42,173 bases of DNA from Rhodobiaceae bacterium (GTDB taxonomy: Bacteria > Pseudomonadota > Alphaproteobacteria > RS24): NCBI GenBank assembly GCA_002721725.1, contig PBLK01000012.1, positions 1 through 42,173 of the forward strand, in the 5' to 3' direction. Both the position numbers and the translations under genes were made by a program. Positions 1 to 8,149 of this stretch are shown here, piece by piece. Positions within the stretch are counted from its first letter, which is position 1. Every line of letters starts with the position of its first letter. The notes below the pieces were generated by a model. That model had not been told where the DNA came from. It made no database searches and saw only the letters and a list, made by a program, of their open reading frames with translations.

Positions 1-1191
1 GCAGTGCCGCGCGCCGAATTGGTTGCGGTTTCGGCCCGTGACGCAAAAAAAGATCGTGGTGTTGATTTGAGCGGCGTTGATTTTGTTGCTACACCGTTGG
101 GTTTGGTCAGTCATGACAAAGTCGATATCGTCGTCGAGCTGATTGGCGGCGAAAACGGCATTGCTCTGGAGTTGGTTGAAGCGGCTCTTGAGAAGGGCAA
201 ACCCGTGGTTACCGCCAATAAGGCTATGTTGGCGGCGCATGCAGAGCGTTTATCCGATTTGTCATTCGTTGGCGATGTGCCGTTGGCATTTGAAGCTGCT
301 GTTGCCGGTGGCGTTCCCGTTATCAAAACCGTGCGCGAAGGGTTGGCCGGAAACGATATTCATCGCCTTTGCGGTATTTTGAACGGCACGTGCAATTATA
401 TTTTGAGCCGCATGGAAGCGGCCGGGCTGTCATTTGAAGAGGCGCTGAAAGAGGCGCAAGAGCAGGGCTTTGCCGAGGCTAACCCGACGCTCGATGTTAG
501 CGGCATGGACGCGGGGCAAAAGCTGGCCATTTTGTCGGCACTGGCCTATGGCGTTGCGCCCGATATGAATAATATTGCCGTGACGGGTATTGAGGCGGTC
601 ACCGCGGCAGATATTGCTTTTGCCGATGCGTTTGACAGCGTCATTCGCTTGGTGGGGCTGGCCGAGCGCAGCGATAATGGCGTTTATCACAGTGTTGAAC
701 CTGTGCTGATGAAAAGGGCGCACCCTTTGGCACAAGTGGTCAACGAATTAAATGCAGTGAGCATCAGCGCCGAACCGATAGGTGCTGTGATGTTGCAGGG
801 GCCGGGGGCCGGTGGCGGTGCGACAGCATCTGCCGTATTGGCCGATATTTCCGATATTGCGTCGGGCTTTGGCCGACCCTTATTCAACAGCACGGTGGCG
901 GCAATGACAGAATTAGCCTCGTCAAATGCGCCGGCGCGCGAGTTTTATATTCGCCTCGAACTGGCCGACCAGCCCGGCAGCATGGCCAAAGCTACCCAAA
1001 TCTTGGCGGAAAACGGGGTTTCTATTGAAGAAGTTGTGCAAAGGTCATCACAAGCAGATGACAGTCATTTGCCGGTGGTTTTTATTACTCATCAAGCAGA
1101 AAGTTCTGCATTGGATGCGGCTTTAGCCGCTTTGGAGCAGCAATCAGAAATTTGTAATGCAATGCTAGCTTTGCCGGTATTTGCTGAATAG
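1..1191 (+). CDS. hom: Homoserine dehydrogenase (5' end outside window)
   Basis: Catalyses NAD(P)H-dependent reduction of aspartate semialdehyde to homoserine, the branch point to threonine and methionine. The reading frame is already open at base 1, so roughly the first 35 residues, including the GxGxxG dinucleotide-binding loop, lie upstream. Visible are the VTANKAML segment of the NAD domain, the NGTCNYIL motif of the catalytic domain, and a C-terminal ACT regulatory domain (about the last 75 residues, beginning FYIRLELADQPGSMA), which in this family mediates threonine feedback. glpX follows after 15 bp and recJ after that, an order common in alphaproteobacteria. The GTG at position 4 is only the first possible start inside the window, not the real one. 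Confidence 0.95.
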   Translation, partial: AVPRAELVAVSARDAKKDRGVDLSGVDFVATPLGLVSHDKVDIVVELIGGENGIALELVEAALEKGKPVVTANKAMLAAHAERLSDLSFVGDVPLAFEAAVAGGVPVIKTVREGLAGNDIHRLCGILNGTCNYILSRMEAAGLSFEEALKEAQEQGFAEANPTLDVSGMDAGQKLAILSALAYGVAPDMNNIAVTGIEAVTAADIAFADAFDSVIRLVGLAERSDNGVYHSVEPVLMKRAHPLAQVVNELNAVSISAEPIGAVMLQGPGAGGGATASAVLADISDIASGFGRPLFNSTVAAMTELASSNAPAREFYIRLELADQPGSMAKATQILAENGVSIEEVVQRSSQADDSHLPVVFITHQAESSALDAALAALEQQSEICNAMLALPVFAE

Positions 1192-1206
1192 GATTAAAAA
1201 TCAATT

Positions 1207-2184
1207 ATGTCATCAAAAAAAATTGACCGCCAATTAACCTTGGAACTTGCACGCGTAACCGAGCGGGCAGCGGTTGCCGCCTCAACCCTTATCGGGCGCG
1301 GTGATGAAAAAGCAGCCGACCAAGCGGCAGTCGATGCCATGCGTCGCGAGTTAAACACGCTCAATATTGATGGCGAAGTGGTGATTGGGGAAGGCGAACG
1401 CGACGAAGCCCCGATGCTTTATATCGGGGAAAAAGTCGGTACCGGCAAAGGCCCGAAAGTAGATATTGCGCTTGACCCGCTGGAAGGCACGACACTAACT
1501 GCCAAAGGCATGCCCAATGCGCTGGCCGTGGTGGCGATGGCGCAGGGCGGAAGCCTGCTCAATGCGCCTGATGTCTATATGGAAAAAATAGCCATTGGCG
1601 GCGGTTACCCGGCTGGTTTGGTCGATTTGGATGCTGACCCTGCTGATAACATTAAGGCATTGGCAAAAGCCAAAGGCGTTGATGTTGAGCTCATAAATGT
1701 TTGCGTGCTTGACCGCCCACGCCACGCTGAAATTATTGCCAAAGTGCGCGAGGTCGGCGCGCGCGTGACACTGATTACCGATGGCGATATTGCCGGTGTT
1801 ATTCATTGTACTGATCCTGCAACCGGCATCGACTTGTATATGGGCACGGGTGGTGCGCCGGAGGGCGTATTGGCCGCTGCCGGTTTGCGCTGCACAGGGG
1901 GGCAAATGCAGGGCCGGCTGGTAACGGATAGTGAAGAGCAAAAGGCGCGCGCTGCTAAAATGGGCATTACCGATTTTTCAAAAAAATATGAAATGGAAGA
2001 AATGGCCAGCGGTGATGTTGTGCTGTCAGTCACCGGCGTAACAGCAGGCTCAATGCTTTCGGGTATTGAGCGGCGCGGCGATGAAGTTTGGACGGACACA
2101 GTGCTCATGCGCTCATCAACCGGCACTATTCGCTGGATTAAGGCGCGTCACAGCCACATAGACAAATTCAACATTGATGACTGA
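1207..2184 (+). CDS. glpX: Class II fructose-1,6-bisphosphatase
   Basis: Hydrolyses fructose-1,6-bisphosphate to fructose-6-phosphate in gluconeogenesis; cytoplasmic and metal dependent. The 325-residue length is typical of GlpX. The acidic motif GEGERDEAP (residues 61-69), the metal-binding DIALDPLEGTT segment (about 86-96) and TGGAPEG (near 218) identify the family. It lies 15 bp after hom, and its stop lies inside the start of recJ (8-bp overlap), so the three genes are probably co-transcribed. There is no class I FBPase in the window. Confidence 0.96.
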   Translation: MSSKKIDRQLTLELARVTERAAVAASTLIGRGDEKAADQAAVDAMRRELNTLNIDGEVVIGEGERDEAPMLYIGEKVGTGKGPKVDIALDPLEGTTLTAKGMPNALAVVAMAQGGSLLNAPDVYMEKIAIGGGYPAGLVDLDADPADNIKALAKAKGVDVELINVCVLDRPRHAEIIAKVREVGARVTLITDGDIAGVIHCTDPATGIDLYMGTGGAPEGVLAAAGLRCTGGQMQGRLVTDSEEQKARAAKMGITDFSKKYEMEEMASGDVVLSVTGVTAGSMLSGIERRGDEVWTDTVLMRSSTGTIRWIKARHSHIDKFNIDD

Positions 2185-3958
2185 CGAGACTGACCGCGCT
2201 GCTTTGGGTGTCTCCCGATCGGCAGCGGGACAGTTTTGGGTGATGCAGGAAAGCGATGATCGCCAAATATTGGCGCTCTCGCAACGCTTGGCTCTGCCCG
2301 ATTTGCTGTGCCGCATGTTGGTGGCGCGCGGTGTTACCAGCGAGCAGGCGGCATCTTATCTGGACCCAAAATTGCGTGACCTGCTGATTGACCCGTTAAT
2401 GTTGACCGACATGGAGAAGGCTTGTGAGCGCTTGGCTGCCGCCATTATTGACGAAGAGCAGATTGCCGTTTTCGGCGATTATGATGTTGATGGAGCAACT
2501 TCATCTGCCTTGCTCATTCGCTATTGGCGCGCTTGTGGGCGTGAGATGAATTTCTACATTCCTGACCGTACGGCGGAAGGCTATGGCCCTAATGAAGCCG
2601 CTTTTCAAAAACTGTTCGATGACGGCTACAAGCTGCTTGTCACGGTTGATTGCGGAACGATGGCGCATGATGTTTTGGCCGCTGCGAAAGCTCGCGGCCA
2701 AGAGGTTATTGTGGCCGATCATCACCAAACAGGCGGCGGCTTGCCTGATTGTTTTGCGTTGATAAATCCACGCCGCGCTGATGATGAAAGCGGTTTGGGG
2801 CATCTTGCAGCGGTAGGCGTGACCTTCATGCTGCTTGTCGGGCTCAATCGCACGCTGCGCCAAAAAGGTTTTTTTGAGGGGCTCGACGAACCGGATTTGA
2901 CACATTTCCTCGATCTAGTGGCGCTCGGCACAGTGTGCGATGTGGTGCCGTTGGAGGGCATCAATCGGGCCTTTGTGCGGCAGGGGCTTGCGGTGATGCA
3001 GCATGGACGCAATCTCGGTGTGCAGGCACTCGGCAAAGTGGTACGCGCCGAGGGCGTTTGGGGCACTTATCAGCTTGGTTTTCAGTTCGGCCCGCGTGTC
3101 AATGCAGGTGGCCGCGTCGGCCAATCGGAAATCGGCACGCGCTTGCTGACGACTGACAACCCTGATGAAGCGGCCGGATATGCGGCGCGGCTTGATGATT
3201 TCAACAGCCAGCGGCGGTTGATTGAGAGTGAGGTGCATGAGGCAGCGACCCGCAATGTTGAGGCGATGCTGGCGCAAGGCAATGCGCTACCGCCTTATAT
3301 TTTGCAGGGCGGTGATGGCTGGCACGCCGGTGTCATTGGTATTGTGGCCGGACGACTGAAAGATAAATATCACCGTCCGACTTTCGTCATTGCCTTTGAT
3401 GAGAACGGATTGGGCAAGGGTTCAGCGCGCTCTATCAGTTCTGTCGATGTCGGTCGTCTGGTTGCTGGTGCAGTGGATGAGAAGCTGATTGAAGCAGGTG
3501 GCGGTCATGCGATGGCGGCTGGGGTGACGCTAAGGCGTGAACAATTACCCGCGTTTGAGGCTTATCTCGGTGAGGCGCTCGGCACAATGGCGCTTGATGC
3601 GCCGCGCCGTTTGCGGCTCGATGCCAGCCTGACGCCGCAAGCGGCGACCCGCGATTTATGGGAAACCATGCAACAAGTCGGCCCTTTTGGTGCCGGAAAC
3701 CCTGAACCGCGCCTTGTTCTTCCGGCTGTTAATGTTGTCGATCATGGGGTTGTCGGTGATGGCCATGTGCGTTGTGTTTTGACCGCTGCCGAGGGTGGGC
3801 GATTGAAGGCGATGGCCTTTGCATCAGTGCCGGAAGAAGTGCGTATATTGCTGCAAACGGCGCGCGAGCCGATTCATATTGCCGGATATTTGCGCGCCGA
3901 TGACTGGAATGGGCGGCGCGGTGTGCAGTTTATGGTTCATGATGCCGCACCTGCTTGA
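2177..3958 (+). CDS. recJ: Single-stranded-DNA-specific exonuclease RecJ
   Basis: 5'-3' single-strand DNA exonuclease of recombination and mismatch repair. DHH-family motifs are present: FGDYDVDGATS (about residue 100), VTVDCGT (about 157), ADHHQ (about 181), and in the DHHA1 part GWHAGVIGIVAGRL (about 382) and GGGHAMAAG (about 442). About 593 residues is normal. The frame extends two codons upstream to a TTG at 2174; I chose the ATG at 2177, which overlaps the glpX stop and suggests translational coupling. Confidence 0.95.
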   Translation: MTDETDRAALGVSRSAAGQFWVMQESDDRQILALSQRLALPDLLCRMLVARGVTSEQAASYLDPKLRDLLIDPLMLTDMEKACERLAAAIIDEEQIAVFGDYDVDGATSSALLIRYWRACGREMNFYIPDRTAEGYGPNEAAFQKLFDDGYKLLVTVDCGTMAHDVLAAAKARGQEVIVADHHQTGGGLPDCFALINPRRADDESGLGHLAAVGVTFMLLVGLNRTLRQKGFFEGLDEPDLTHFLDLVALGTVCDVVPLEGINRAFVRQGLAVMQHGRNLGVQALGKVVRAEGVWGTYQLGFQFGPRVNAGGRVGQSEIGTRLLTTDNPDEAAGYAARLDDFNSQRRLIESEVHEAATRNVEAMLAQGNALPPYILQGGDGWHAGVIGIVAGRLKDKYHRPTFVIAFDENGLGKGSARSISSVDVGRLVAGAVDEKLIEAGGGHAMAAGVTLRREQLPAFEAYLGEALGTMALDAPRRLRLDASLTPQAATRDLWETMQQVGPFGAGNPEPRLVLPAVNVVDHGVVGDGHVRCVLTAAEGGRLKAMAFASVPEEVRILLQTAREPIHIAGYLRADDWNGRRGVQFMVHDAAPA

Positions 3959-3974
3959 GTGGCCTTTGCAAAGC

Positions 3975-4003
3975 TTGAAAAGCTTGGCATTTAAGGATAT
4001 ATC
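3975..4003 (+). promoter_or_regulatory. Likely sigma-70 promoter of tRNA-Glu
   Basis: TTGAAA (3975-3980), a 17-bp spacer and TATATC (3998-4003) lie just after recJ and 21 bp before the tRNA. The -35 context TTGAAAAGCTT is repeated exactly in front of tRNA-Pro at 8034, which supports a shared tRNA promoter design. Confidence 0.6.
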
Positions 4004-4024
4004 ATCTCCCACTGAGCTATTGGA

Positions 4025-4099
4025 GCGCCCTTCGTCTATCGGTTAGGACGCCAGGTTTTCAACCTGGAAAGAGGGGTTCGATTCCCCTAGGGCGTGCCA
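4025..4099 (+). tRNA. tRNA-Glu (anticodon UUC)
   Basis: A full cloverleaf can be folded. The anticodon stem CCAGG/CCTGG encloses loop TTTTCAA with anticodon TTC. The T arm is GAGGGGTTCGATTCCCCT and CCA is encoded. The acceptor 5' strand GCGCCCT pairs with AGGGCGT, so the first pair is a G-U wobble; the discriminator base is G. It sits between recJ and the convergent msrA. Confidence 0.96.
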
Positions 4100-4117
4100 T
4101 GCTCGACATTTTCTCAC

Positions 4118-4729
4118 CTAAGGTGTTGCCAGCTGATAGATGTTTTTATCGTCTTTCCAATAGGCTTTGATGAATTGGTCGCGGCCTGAGCGGAAACGGT
4201 AATATTTATATTTGGTCGCCGCCTTTTTGTAATAGTCCTGATGATAGTCTTCTGCCGGATAAAACCCCTTAGCTTTTGCCAGTTCGGTGGTTATCGGGCG
4301 GTTGAATTTTCCGGACTTATCGAGCGCTGCAATCGCCCCTTCAGCCAAGCCTTTTTGCGCGTCATCAACATAATAAATGGCACTTGAATAATGCCGCCCG
4401 CGGTCCACAAAGCTGCCTTTGCCGTCAGTCGGGTCATGCATACGCCAAAAAGCACTCAACAATTCTTGATAGCTGACTTTGGCATCATCATAGGGGACTT
4501 TCACCGTTTCACGATGCGTGGTGCGGCCATAGGCAACATCTTCATAAGACGGGTTGGCTTTCTTGCCGCCCATAAAACCTGAGATGACATCGCCAACACC
4601 GTCTATTTTCTCAAAATCGGCTTCCGTGCACCAAAAGCAGCCACCAGCGAAATAGGCGATTTTTTCAGCTGCTTGAACCGGCATGGCAAAACCGAATGCG
4701 AGGGTGATGGCGGCAATAAACTGCTTCAT
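4118..4729 (-). CDS. msrA: Peptide-methionine (S)-S-oxide reductase, exported
   Basis: Reduces methionine-S-sulfoxide in oxidised proteins. The catalytic motif GGCFWC has Cys31 and Cys34, with Cys31 the expected nucleophile. A signal peptide (residues 1-20, ending VQA) precedes mature AEKIAYFAGG, so the enzyme probably acts in the periplasm. At 203 residues it is a stand-alone MsrA with no fused MsrB domain. It is transcribed leftward, convergent with tRNA-Glu, and is probably last in a unit with the Sel1 and glyoxalase genes (14-bp gap to the Sel1 gene). Confidence 0.95.
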   Translation of the reverse strand: MKQFIAAITLAFGFAMPVQAAEKIAYFAGGCFWCTEADFEKIDGVGDVISGFMGGKKANPSYEDVAYGRTTHRETVKVPYDDAKVSYQELLSAFWRMHDPTDGKGSFVDRGRHYSSAIYYVDDAQKGLAEGAIAALDKSGKFNRPITTELAKAKGFYPAEDYHQDYYKKAATKYKYYRFRSGRDQFIKAYWKDDKNIYQLATP

Positions 4730-4743
4730 TGGGCGAACCTTTC

Positions 4744-5400
4744 TTATTTCTTTTCTTGCGCCTGTTCCGGCAATTGCGGCGGCGCATCGTCATAAAGTGG
4801 CACCCAATCGCGCGCACGCTCTTTGCCAATCAACCAGCTTTCATTGTCCATCGACGCTTTTATTTGGTCGATTGAAACAACTGCATCAACCGGTGCGCCA
4901 AGATTGAGTCGGCTAGGGTTTTTAAGATAAAGATGTGCCCATTTGGCTCCTTCGATTTTGTCCTCGTCGGGGCCGAGGCCGGCCGCATAAAGCGCAATCA
5001 TCACCGCTTGCGCCCGGAAATGACCTGCGCGCGCTGCTCTTGCGATCCACTTTAGCCCTGATTGAAAGTCCGTTACTTTAAATATGGTATGACGAGTGGG
5101 GACGGAGCTGGCATTGGTATCCAGTCCGGCCAATTGCAAATAACACTCTCCTAGTGCCGTTTGCGCATCTTCAAAACCGAAACCACGCAAGGCCAACGGC
5201 TCAAGTTTCACAATGGCCTCCCTGCAATTACCCTCATGCTTGAGAATAAAGCCTTCCCAATAGGGATTGGTGCGCTTTTTGGCTTCGGCTTGTCGGCGCT
5301 GCACATTTTCGCGCGGCGATTCCGCGCGGCTTTGCGCCAATCCAGGTTCAACAACCAGCACCGCTATCATGGCAGATAATAAAAAGCGAAAGCCTACCAA
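4744..5400 (-). CDS. Exported Sel1/TPR-like repeat protein
   Basis: A secreted protein with at least two Sel1-like helical repeats, for example the segment around [20 protein letters not shown]. Such repeats usually mediate protein-protein contacts; the partner is unknown. The frame is open up to an ATG at 5427, but that start would lie inside the glyoxalase gene and gives a poor leader. A TTG at 5400 overlaps the glyoxalase stop and yields a proper signal peptide ([21 protein letters not shown]), so I prefer it; an ATG at 5370 is the other option. Two cysteines (in NCREA and GECYL) may form a disulfide in the periplasm. Confidence 0.75.
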   Translation of the reverse strand: MVGFRFLLSAMIAVLVVEPGLAQSRAESPRENVQRRQAEAKKRTNPYWEGFILKHEGNCREAIVKLEPLALRGFGFEDAQTALGECYLQLAGLDTNASSVPTRHTIFKVTDFQSGLKWIARAARAGHFRAQAVMIALYAAGLGPDEDKIEGAKWAHLYLKNPSRLNLGAPVDAVVSIDQIKASMDNESWLIGKERARDWVPLYDDAPPQLPEQAQEKK

Positions 5401-5813
5401 TGGCCGACATTCTCCATAGATGCCCAAGGCTCTCTCGCGGGCAGGGCGTCACCGGCTTGCAGCAATTCAATCGACACATTGTCGGGAGAGCGTACAAAGG
5501 CCATGCGTCCGTCGCGCGGCGGGCGATTAATGGTGATGCCGGCGGCGGCCAGCTTCTCGCAAGTGGCATAAATATCGTCAACCTGATAGGCGAGGTGGCC
5601 GAAATTGCGGCCTTCATCAACTTCTTTTTCATCCCAATTATGGGTCAGTTCAATTTGTGCTTCCGGCTGTCCGGGCGGGGCAAGAAAAACTAGAGTAAAT
5701 CGCCCTTCCTCAACATCAAAACGACCGACATTTTCAAGCCCCAAATGGGTGCAGAAAAAATCAAGCGTTGCATCCAAATCAGTAACGCGGATCATGGTGT
5801 GAAGATACTTCAT
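5394..5813 (-). CDS. gloA: Lactoylglutathione lyase (glyoxalase I)
   Basis: Converts the methylglyoxal-glutathione hemithioacetal to S-lactoylglutathione; cytoplasmic. A single VOC-fold protein of 139 residues with the four expected metal ligands in place: His5 (KYLHTMIRV), Glu55 (QIELTHNW), His73 (FGHLAYQV) and Glu116 (VSIELLQ). Residue numbers match those of bacterial Ni-type GloA closely. First gene of the leftward unit gloA-sel1-msrA. Confidence 0.93.
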   Translation of the reverse strand: MKYLHTMIRVTDLDATLDFFCTHLGLENVGRFDVEEGRFTLVFLAPPGQPEAQIELTHNWDEKEVDEGRNFGHLAYQVDDIYATCEKLAAAGITINRPPRDGRMAFVRSPDNVSIELLQAGDALPAREPWASMENVGHW

Positions 5814-5883
5814 TGTAGTCCTCTTAAAAACGAACCCTATTTTAACTCAAACTGCACATAAATGTGGTTTTCTTTTGACCGCT

Positions 5884-5896
5884 GTTATTTAATAAC
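5884..5896. promoter_or_regulatory. Perfect AT-rich palindrome before the hydrolase gene
   Basis: GTTATTTAATAAC is a 13-bp perfect inverted repeat (GTTATT-T-AATAAC) ending 3 bp before the start codon at 5900, in the 86-bp gap between divergent gloA and the hydrolase gene. It could be an operator or a chance AT-rich palindrome. It occupies the place where a ribosome binding site would be expected; none is visible. Confidence 0.25.
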
Positions 5897-5899
5897 GCC

Positions 5900-6802
5900 A
5901 TGTTCAAGGAAGTTGATTTCAAATCGCAACGCACTAATTGTCGCGGTCGCATTTATGAGCCGGCCAGTAAAGACAGCAATGGTGCAGGCGTGGTGCTGGC
6001 TCACGGATTTTGCGGCACGATGGATACTGGGCTTTTTCCCTATGCTGAGGCTTTTGCCAAAGCGGGTTTTCACGCTTTGGTGTTTGATTATCGCGGTTTC
6101 GGTTTAAGTGATGGCAAGCCGCGCCAGTATGTTTCTGTACCGCGACAGCGTCGTGACTGGGCACGCGCCATTTACACCTTACGCAGCCATGCCAATGTGG
6201 ATTCAGAATGCATCGGTCTTTGGGGTATGTCTTTTTCCGGCGGTCATGTCATTCATATGGCGCATAAAGACCCGACCATTCGGGCCGTTGTTGCTCAGGT
6301 TCCAGCCATCGATCCGATCTTGTCGATGAATATCGGCAATTATGAGCGCGGAGTGAAAAAGACGCTGCAAATTCAGCAGCAATTGACAAAGCGTGCCATA
6401 GAGCGACTGTTTTTGAAAAAACCCGAAATGATGCTGGCCGCGCCGAATAATGATAATGACGTCGCCGTTTTGGCCGCGAAAGAAGCGCAGATTTATCCGA
6501 AATTGGGTGGTCCGAGCTGGCGCAATGAATTGCATCCTGATAGTTTCTTAACCGGCGAATTGAACGAAAATAATGCTTCGCTTTTGACAGATGATTTGAC
6601 CGCGCCCATGCTTATTCAAATGGGTGAGAGTGACCGGTTGGTGTCCAATGAGGCCATCGGTAATTTTGCGCGCCGCTGCGGGCCATTGGCTAAGCTGACC
6701 ACATATGATGCGGAACATTTCACCATGCTGCAGAACAATCGCATCCGCAAATTGGCGATTGATGAAGCCATTGATTTTTATAGAGAGCACCTGATTTTAT
6801 GA
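5900..6802 (+). CDS. Alpha/beta hydrolase
   Basis: A cytoplasmic alpha/beta-hydrolase of 300 residues. Visible are the oxyanion-hole motif HGFCG (about 35-39), DYRGFGLSDG (about 63-72), the nucleophile elbow WGMSFSGG with Ser111 in the GxS(Y/F)xG form seen in S15-like esterases/peptidases, and the catalytic His in DAEHFTM (about 273). An Asp in ESDRLVSNEA is a candidate acid. Substrate is unknown. It overlaps the sirtuin gene by 4 bp (ATGA), so the two are translationally coupled, and the thioesterase gene follows. Confidence 0.85.
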   Translation: MFKEVDFKSQRTNCRGRIYEPASKDSNGAGVVLAHGFCGTMDTGLFPYAEAFAKAGFHALVFDYRGFGLSDGKPRQYVSVPRQRRDWARAIYTLRSHANVDSECIGLWGMSFSGGHVIHMAHKDPTIRAVVAQVPAIDPILSMNIGNYERGVKKTLQIQQQLTKRAIERLFLKKPEMMLAAPNNDNDVAVLAAKEAQIYPKLGGPSWRNELHPDSFLTGELNENNASLLTDDLTAPMLIQMGESDRLVSNEAIGNFARRCGPLAKLTTYDAEHFTMLQNNRIRKLAIDEAIDFYREHLIL

Positions 6803-7548
6803 GTTCAACACTGCGCCAGTGGGTCGATGAAGCGGAAAATACCGTGATTTTTACCGGTGCCGGTATGAGCACAGATAGTGGTATCCCTGACTTTAGAAGC
6901 CCGGGCGGCGTGTGGACGCGCATGGCGCCAATCATGTTTCAGGATTTTATCGCCAGCGAGGAAAACCGCATCGAAGCGTGGCGGCGCAAGTTTGCCATGT
7001 CAGACGAGCTTGGCACACCACAGCCCAATGACGGGCATAGGGCGGTGGCTCAATTGGTCGCCAATGGCAAAGTGTCGGCGGTGATTACGCAAAATATCGA
7101 CAATTTGCACCAGGATAGTGGTATTGCGGAGGATAAGATTATCGAATTGCACGGCAATGGCACTTATGCCGTTTGTCTTGATTGCGATCTGCGTCATGAA
7201 CTGAACGATATTCGCAGTGCCTTTGAGAGTGATGATATGGCCACCGCGCCGGGCTGTCAAAATTGCGGCGGCATGGTAAAAGCAGCAACCATTTCCTTTG
7301 GTCAAGCCATGCCGGAAACGCAAATGAAGCGCGCGGAGGCGGCAACTTTGAGTTGCGATTTGTTCATCGCCATAGGCTCCTCGCTGCAAGTCTTTCCGGC
7401 GGCAGGATTCCCCGTCCTGGCTCGTCATAATGGCGCGCGGCTGGTTATCATCAATCGTGAGCCGACCGAACTTGATGACACCGCTTCTTTAGTCATTAAT
7501 GAAGAAATAACGCCGACACTGCAAAATATTTTAAGGCTGGATAGCTGA
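6799..7548 (+). CDS. cobB: NAD-dependent protein deacylase, Sir2 family
   Basis: Removes acyl groups from protein lysines using NAD+. Sirtuin motifs: GAGMSTDSGIPDFRSPGG (about 20-37), TQNIDNLH (about 97-104), catalytic His118 in ELHGNG, and a zinc site with Cys126/Cys129 and Cys153/Cys156. GSSLQVFPAAG closes the NAD pocket. At 249 residues it is a single-domain bacterial sirtuin. It follows the hydrolase with a 4-bp overlap. The acyl preference cannot be read with confidence. Confidence 0.93.
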   Translation: MSSTLRQWVDEAENTVIFTGAGMSTDSGIPDFRSPGGVWTRMAPIMFQDFIASEENRIEAWRRKFAMSDELGTPQPNDGHRAVAQLVANGKVSAVITQNIDNLHQDSGIAEDKIIELHGNGTYAVCLDCDLRHELNDIRSAFESDDMATAPGCQNCGGMVKAATISFGQAMPETQMKRAEAATLSCDLFIAIGSSLQVFPAAGFPVLARHNGARLVIINREPTELDDTASLVINEEITPTLQNILRLDS

Positions 7549-7554
7549 GGCAAA

Positions 7555-8010
7555 ATGAACGCGTCTTCTAATAATTCGGTTGATGATATTGTTGCATTGT
7601 CCGTCCCAAAACCGTTTCGGCAAAGCGTCCGACGTGGGCCTTTCACCACCCATAACGGCCCGTGGTTTCATTGGGCCGAAGAACTGGACTGGCGCCAAGG
7701 CGTGCGCTTGCTGGAACGCCATTGCAACAGTCGTGGCATTGTGCACGGAGGTTTCCTCAGCAGTTTTGGGGATGGTCTAGCGGCCACTGCGGTATTTAGA
7801 GAGATCAATCGCGCATCAGTTACGATCAAGCTAAACACCGAATTTCTGCGCTCCGCTAAAGAGGGGGAGTGGTTGCAGGGTACAGCGCAAATCAATCATG
7901 CGACCAAAAACACTGCTTTTGTGGATGCCTATGCATGGACGGGCGAGGAGCGCGACATACCTATGGAAAATCTCGTTTTCAGAAGCTCCGCAGTATTTCG
8001 TCTGATGTAA
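7555..8010 (+). CDS. Hotdog-fold thioesterase, PaaI-like
   Basis: A 151-residue single hotdog domain with the PaaI-type active-site segment GIVHGGFLSSFGDGLAA (about 61-77), expected to hydrolyse an acyl-CoA thioester. It starts 6 bp after the sirtuin gene with a GAGG ribosome binding site and ends the operon hydrolase-sirtuin-thioesterase. A deacylase next to a thioesterase suggests shared acyl-group turnover, but that is inference. It is the last backbone gene before the tRNA-Pro integration site. Confidence 0.85.
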   Translation: MNASSNNSVDDIVALSVPKPFRQSVRRGPFTTHNGPWFHWAEELDWRQGVRLLERHCNSRGIVHGGFLSSFGDGLAATAVFREINRASVTIKLNTEFLRSAKEGEWLQGTAQINHATKNTAFVDAYAWTGEERDIPMENLVFRSSAVFRLM

Positions 8011-8033
8011 GCGCGATTAGCGCTTTATCTGCC

Positions 8034-8062
8034 TTGAAAAGCTTACATATTTGGTCTAATCA
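8034..8062 (+). promoter_or_regulatory. Likely promoter of tRNA-Pro
   Basis: TTGAAA (8034-8039), 17 bp, then TAATCA (8057-8062). The -35 and adjoining spacer, TTGAAAAGCTT, are identical to the tRNA-Glu promoter. It lies 10 bp upstream of the tRNA, so the +1 would be at or very near the mature 5' end and the exact -10 is uncertain. Confidence 0.5.
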
Positions 8063-8072
8063 CTCATTCAGT

Positions 8073-8149
8073 CGGGGCTTGGCGCAGTCTGGTAGCGCAC
8101 CTGGTTTGGGACCAGGGGGTCGCAAGTTCGAATCTTGCAGCCCCGACCA
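8073..8149 (+). tRNA. tRNA-Pro (anticodon UGG), integration target
   Basis: Cloverleaf with acceptor CGGGGCT/AGCCCCG, discriminator A and encoded CCA. The anticodon stem CCTGG/CCAGG encloses loop TTTGGGA (anticodon TGG). The T arm is GCAAGTTCGAATCTTGC. The 3' end from 8137 onward (GCAGCCCCGACCATT...) is repeated exactly at 16175 and in shorter form at 18082, which marks it as the attachment site of an island array. The gene itself is intact. Confidence 0.97.
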
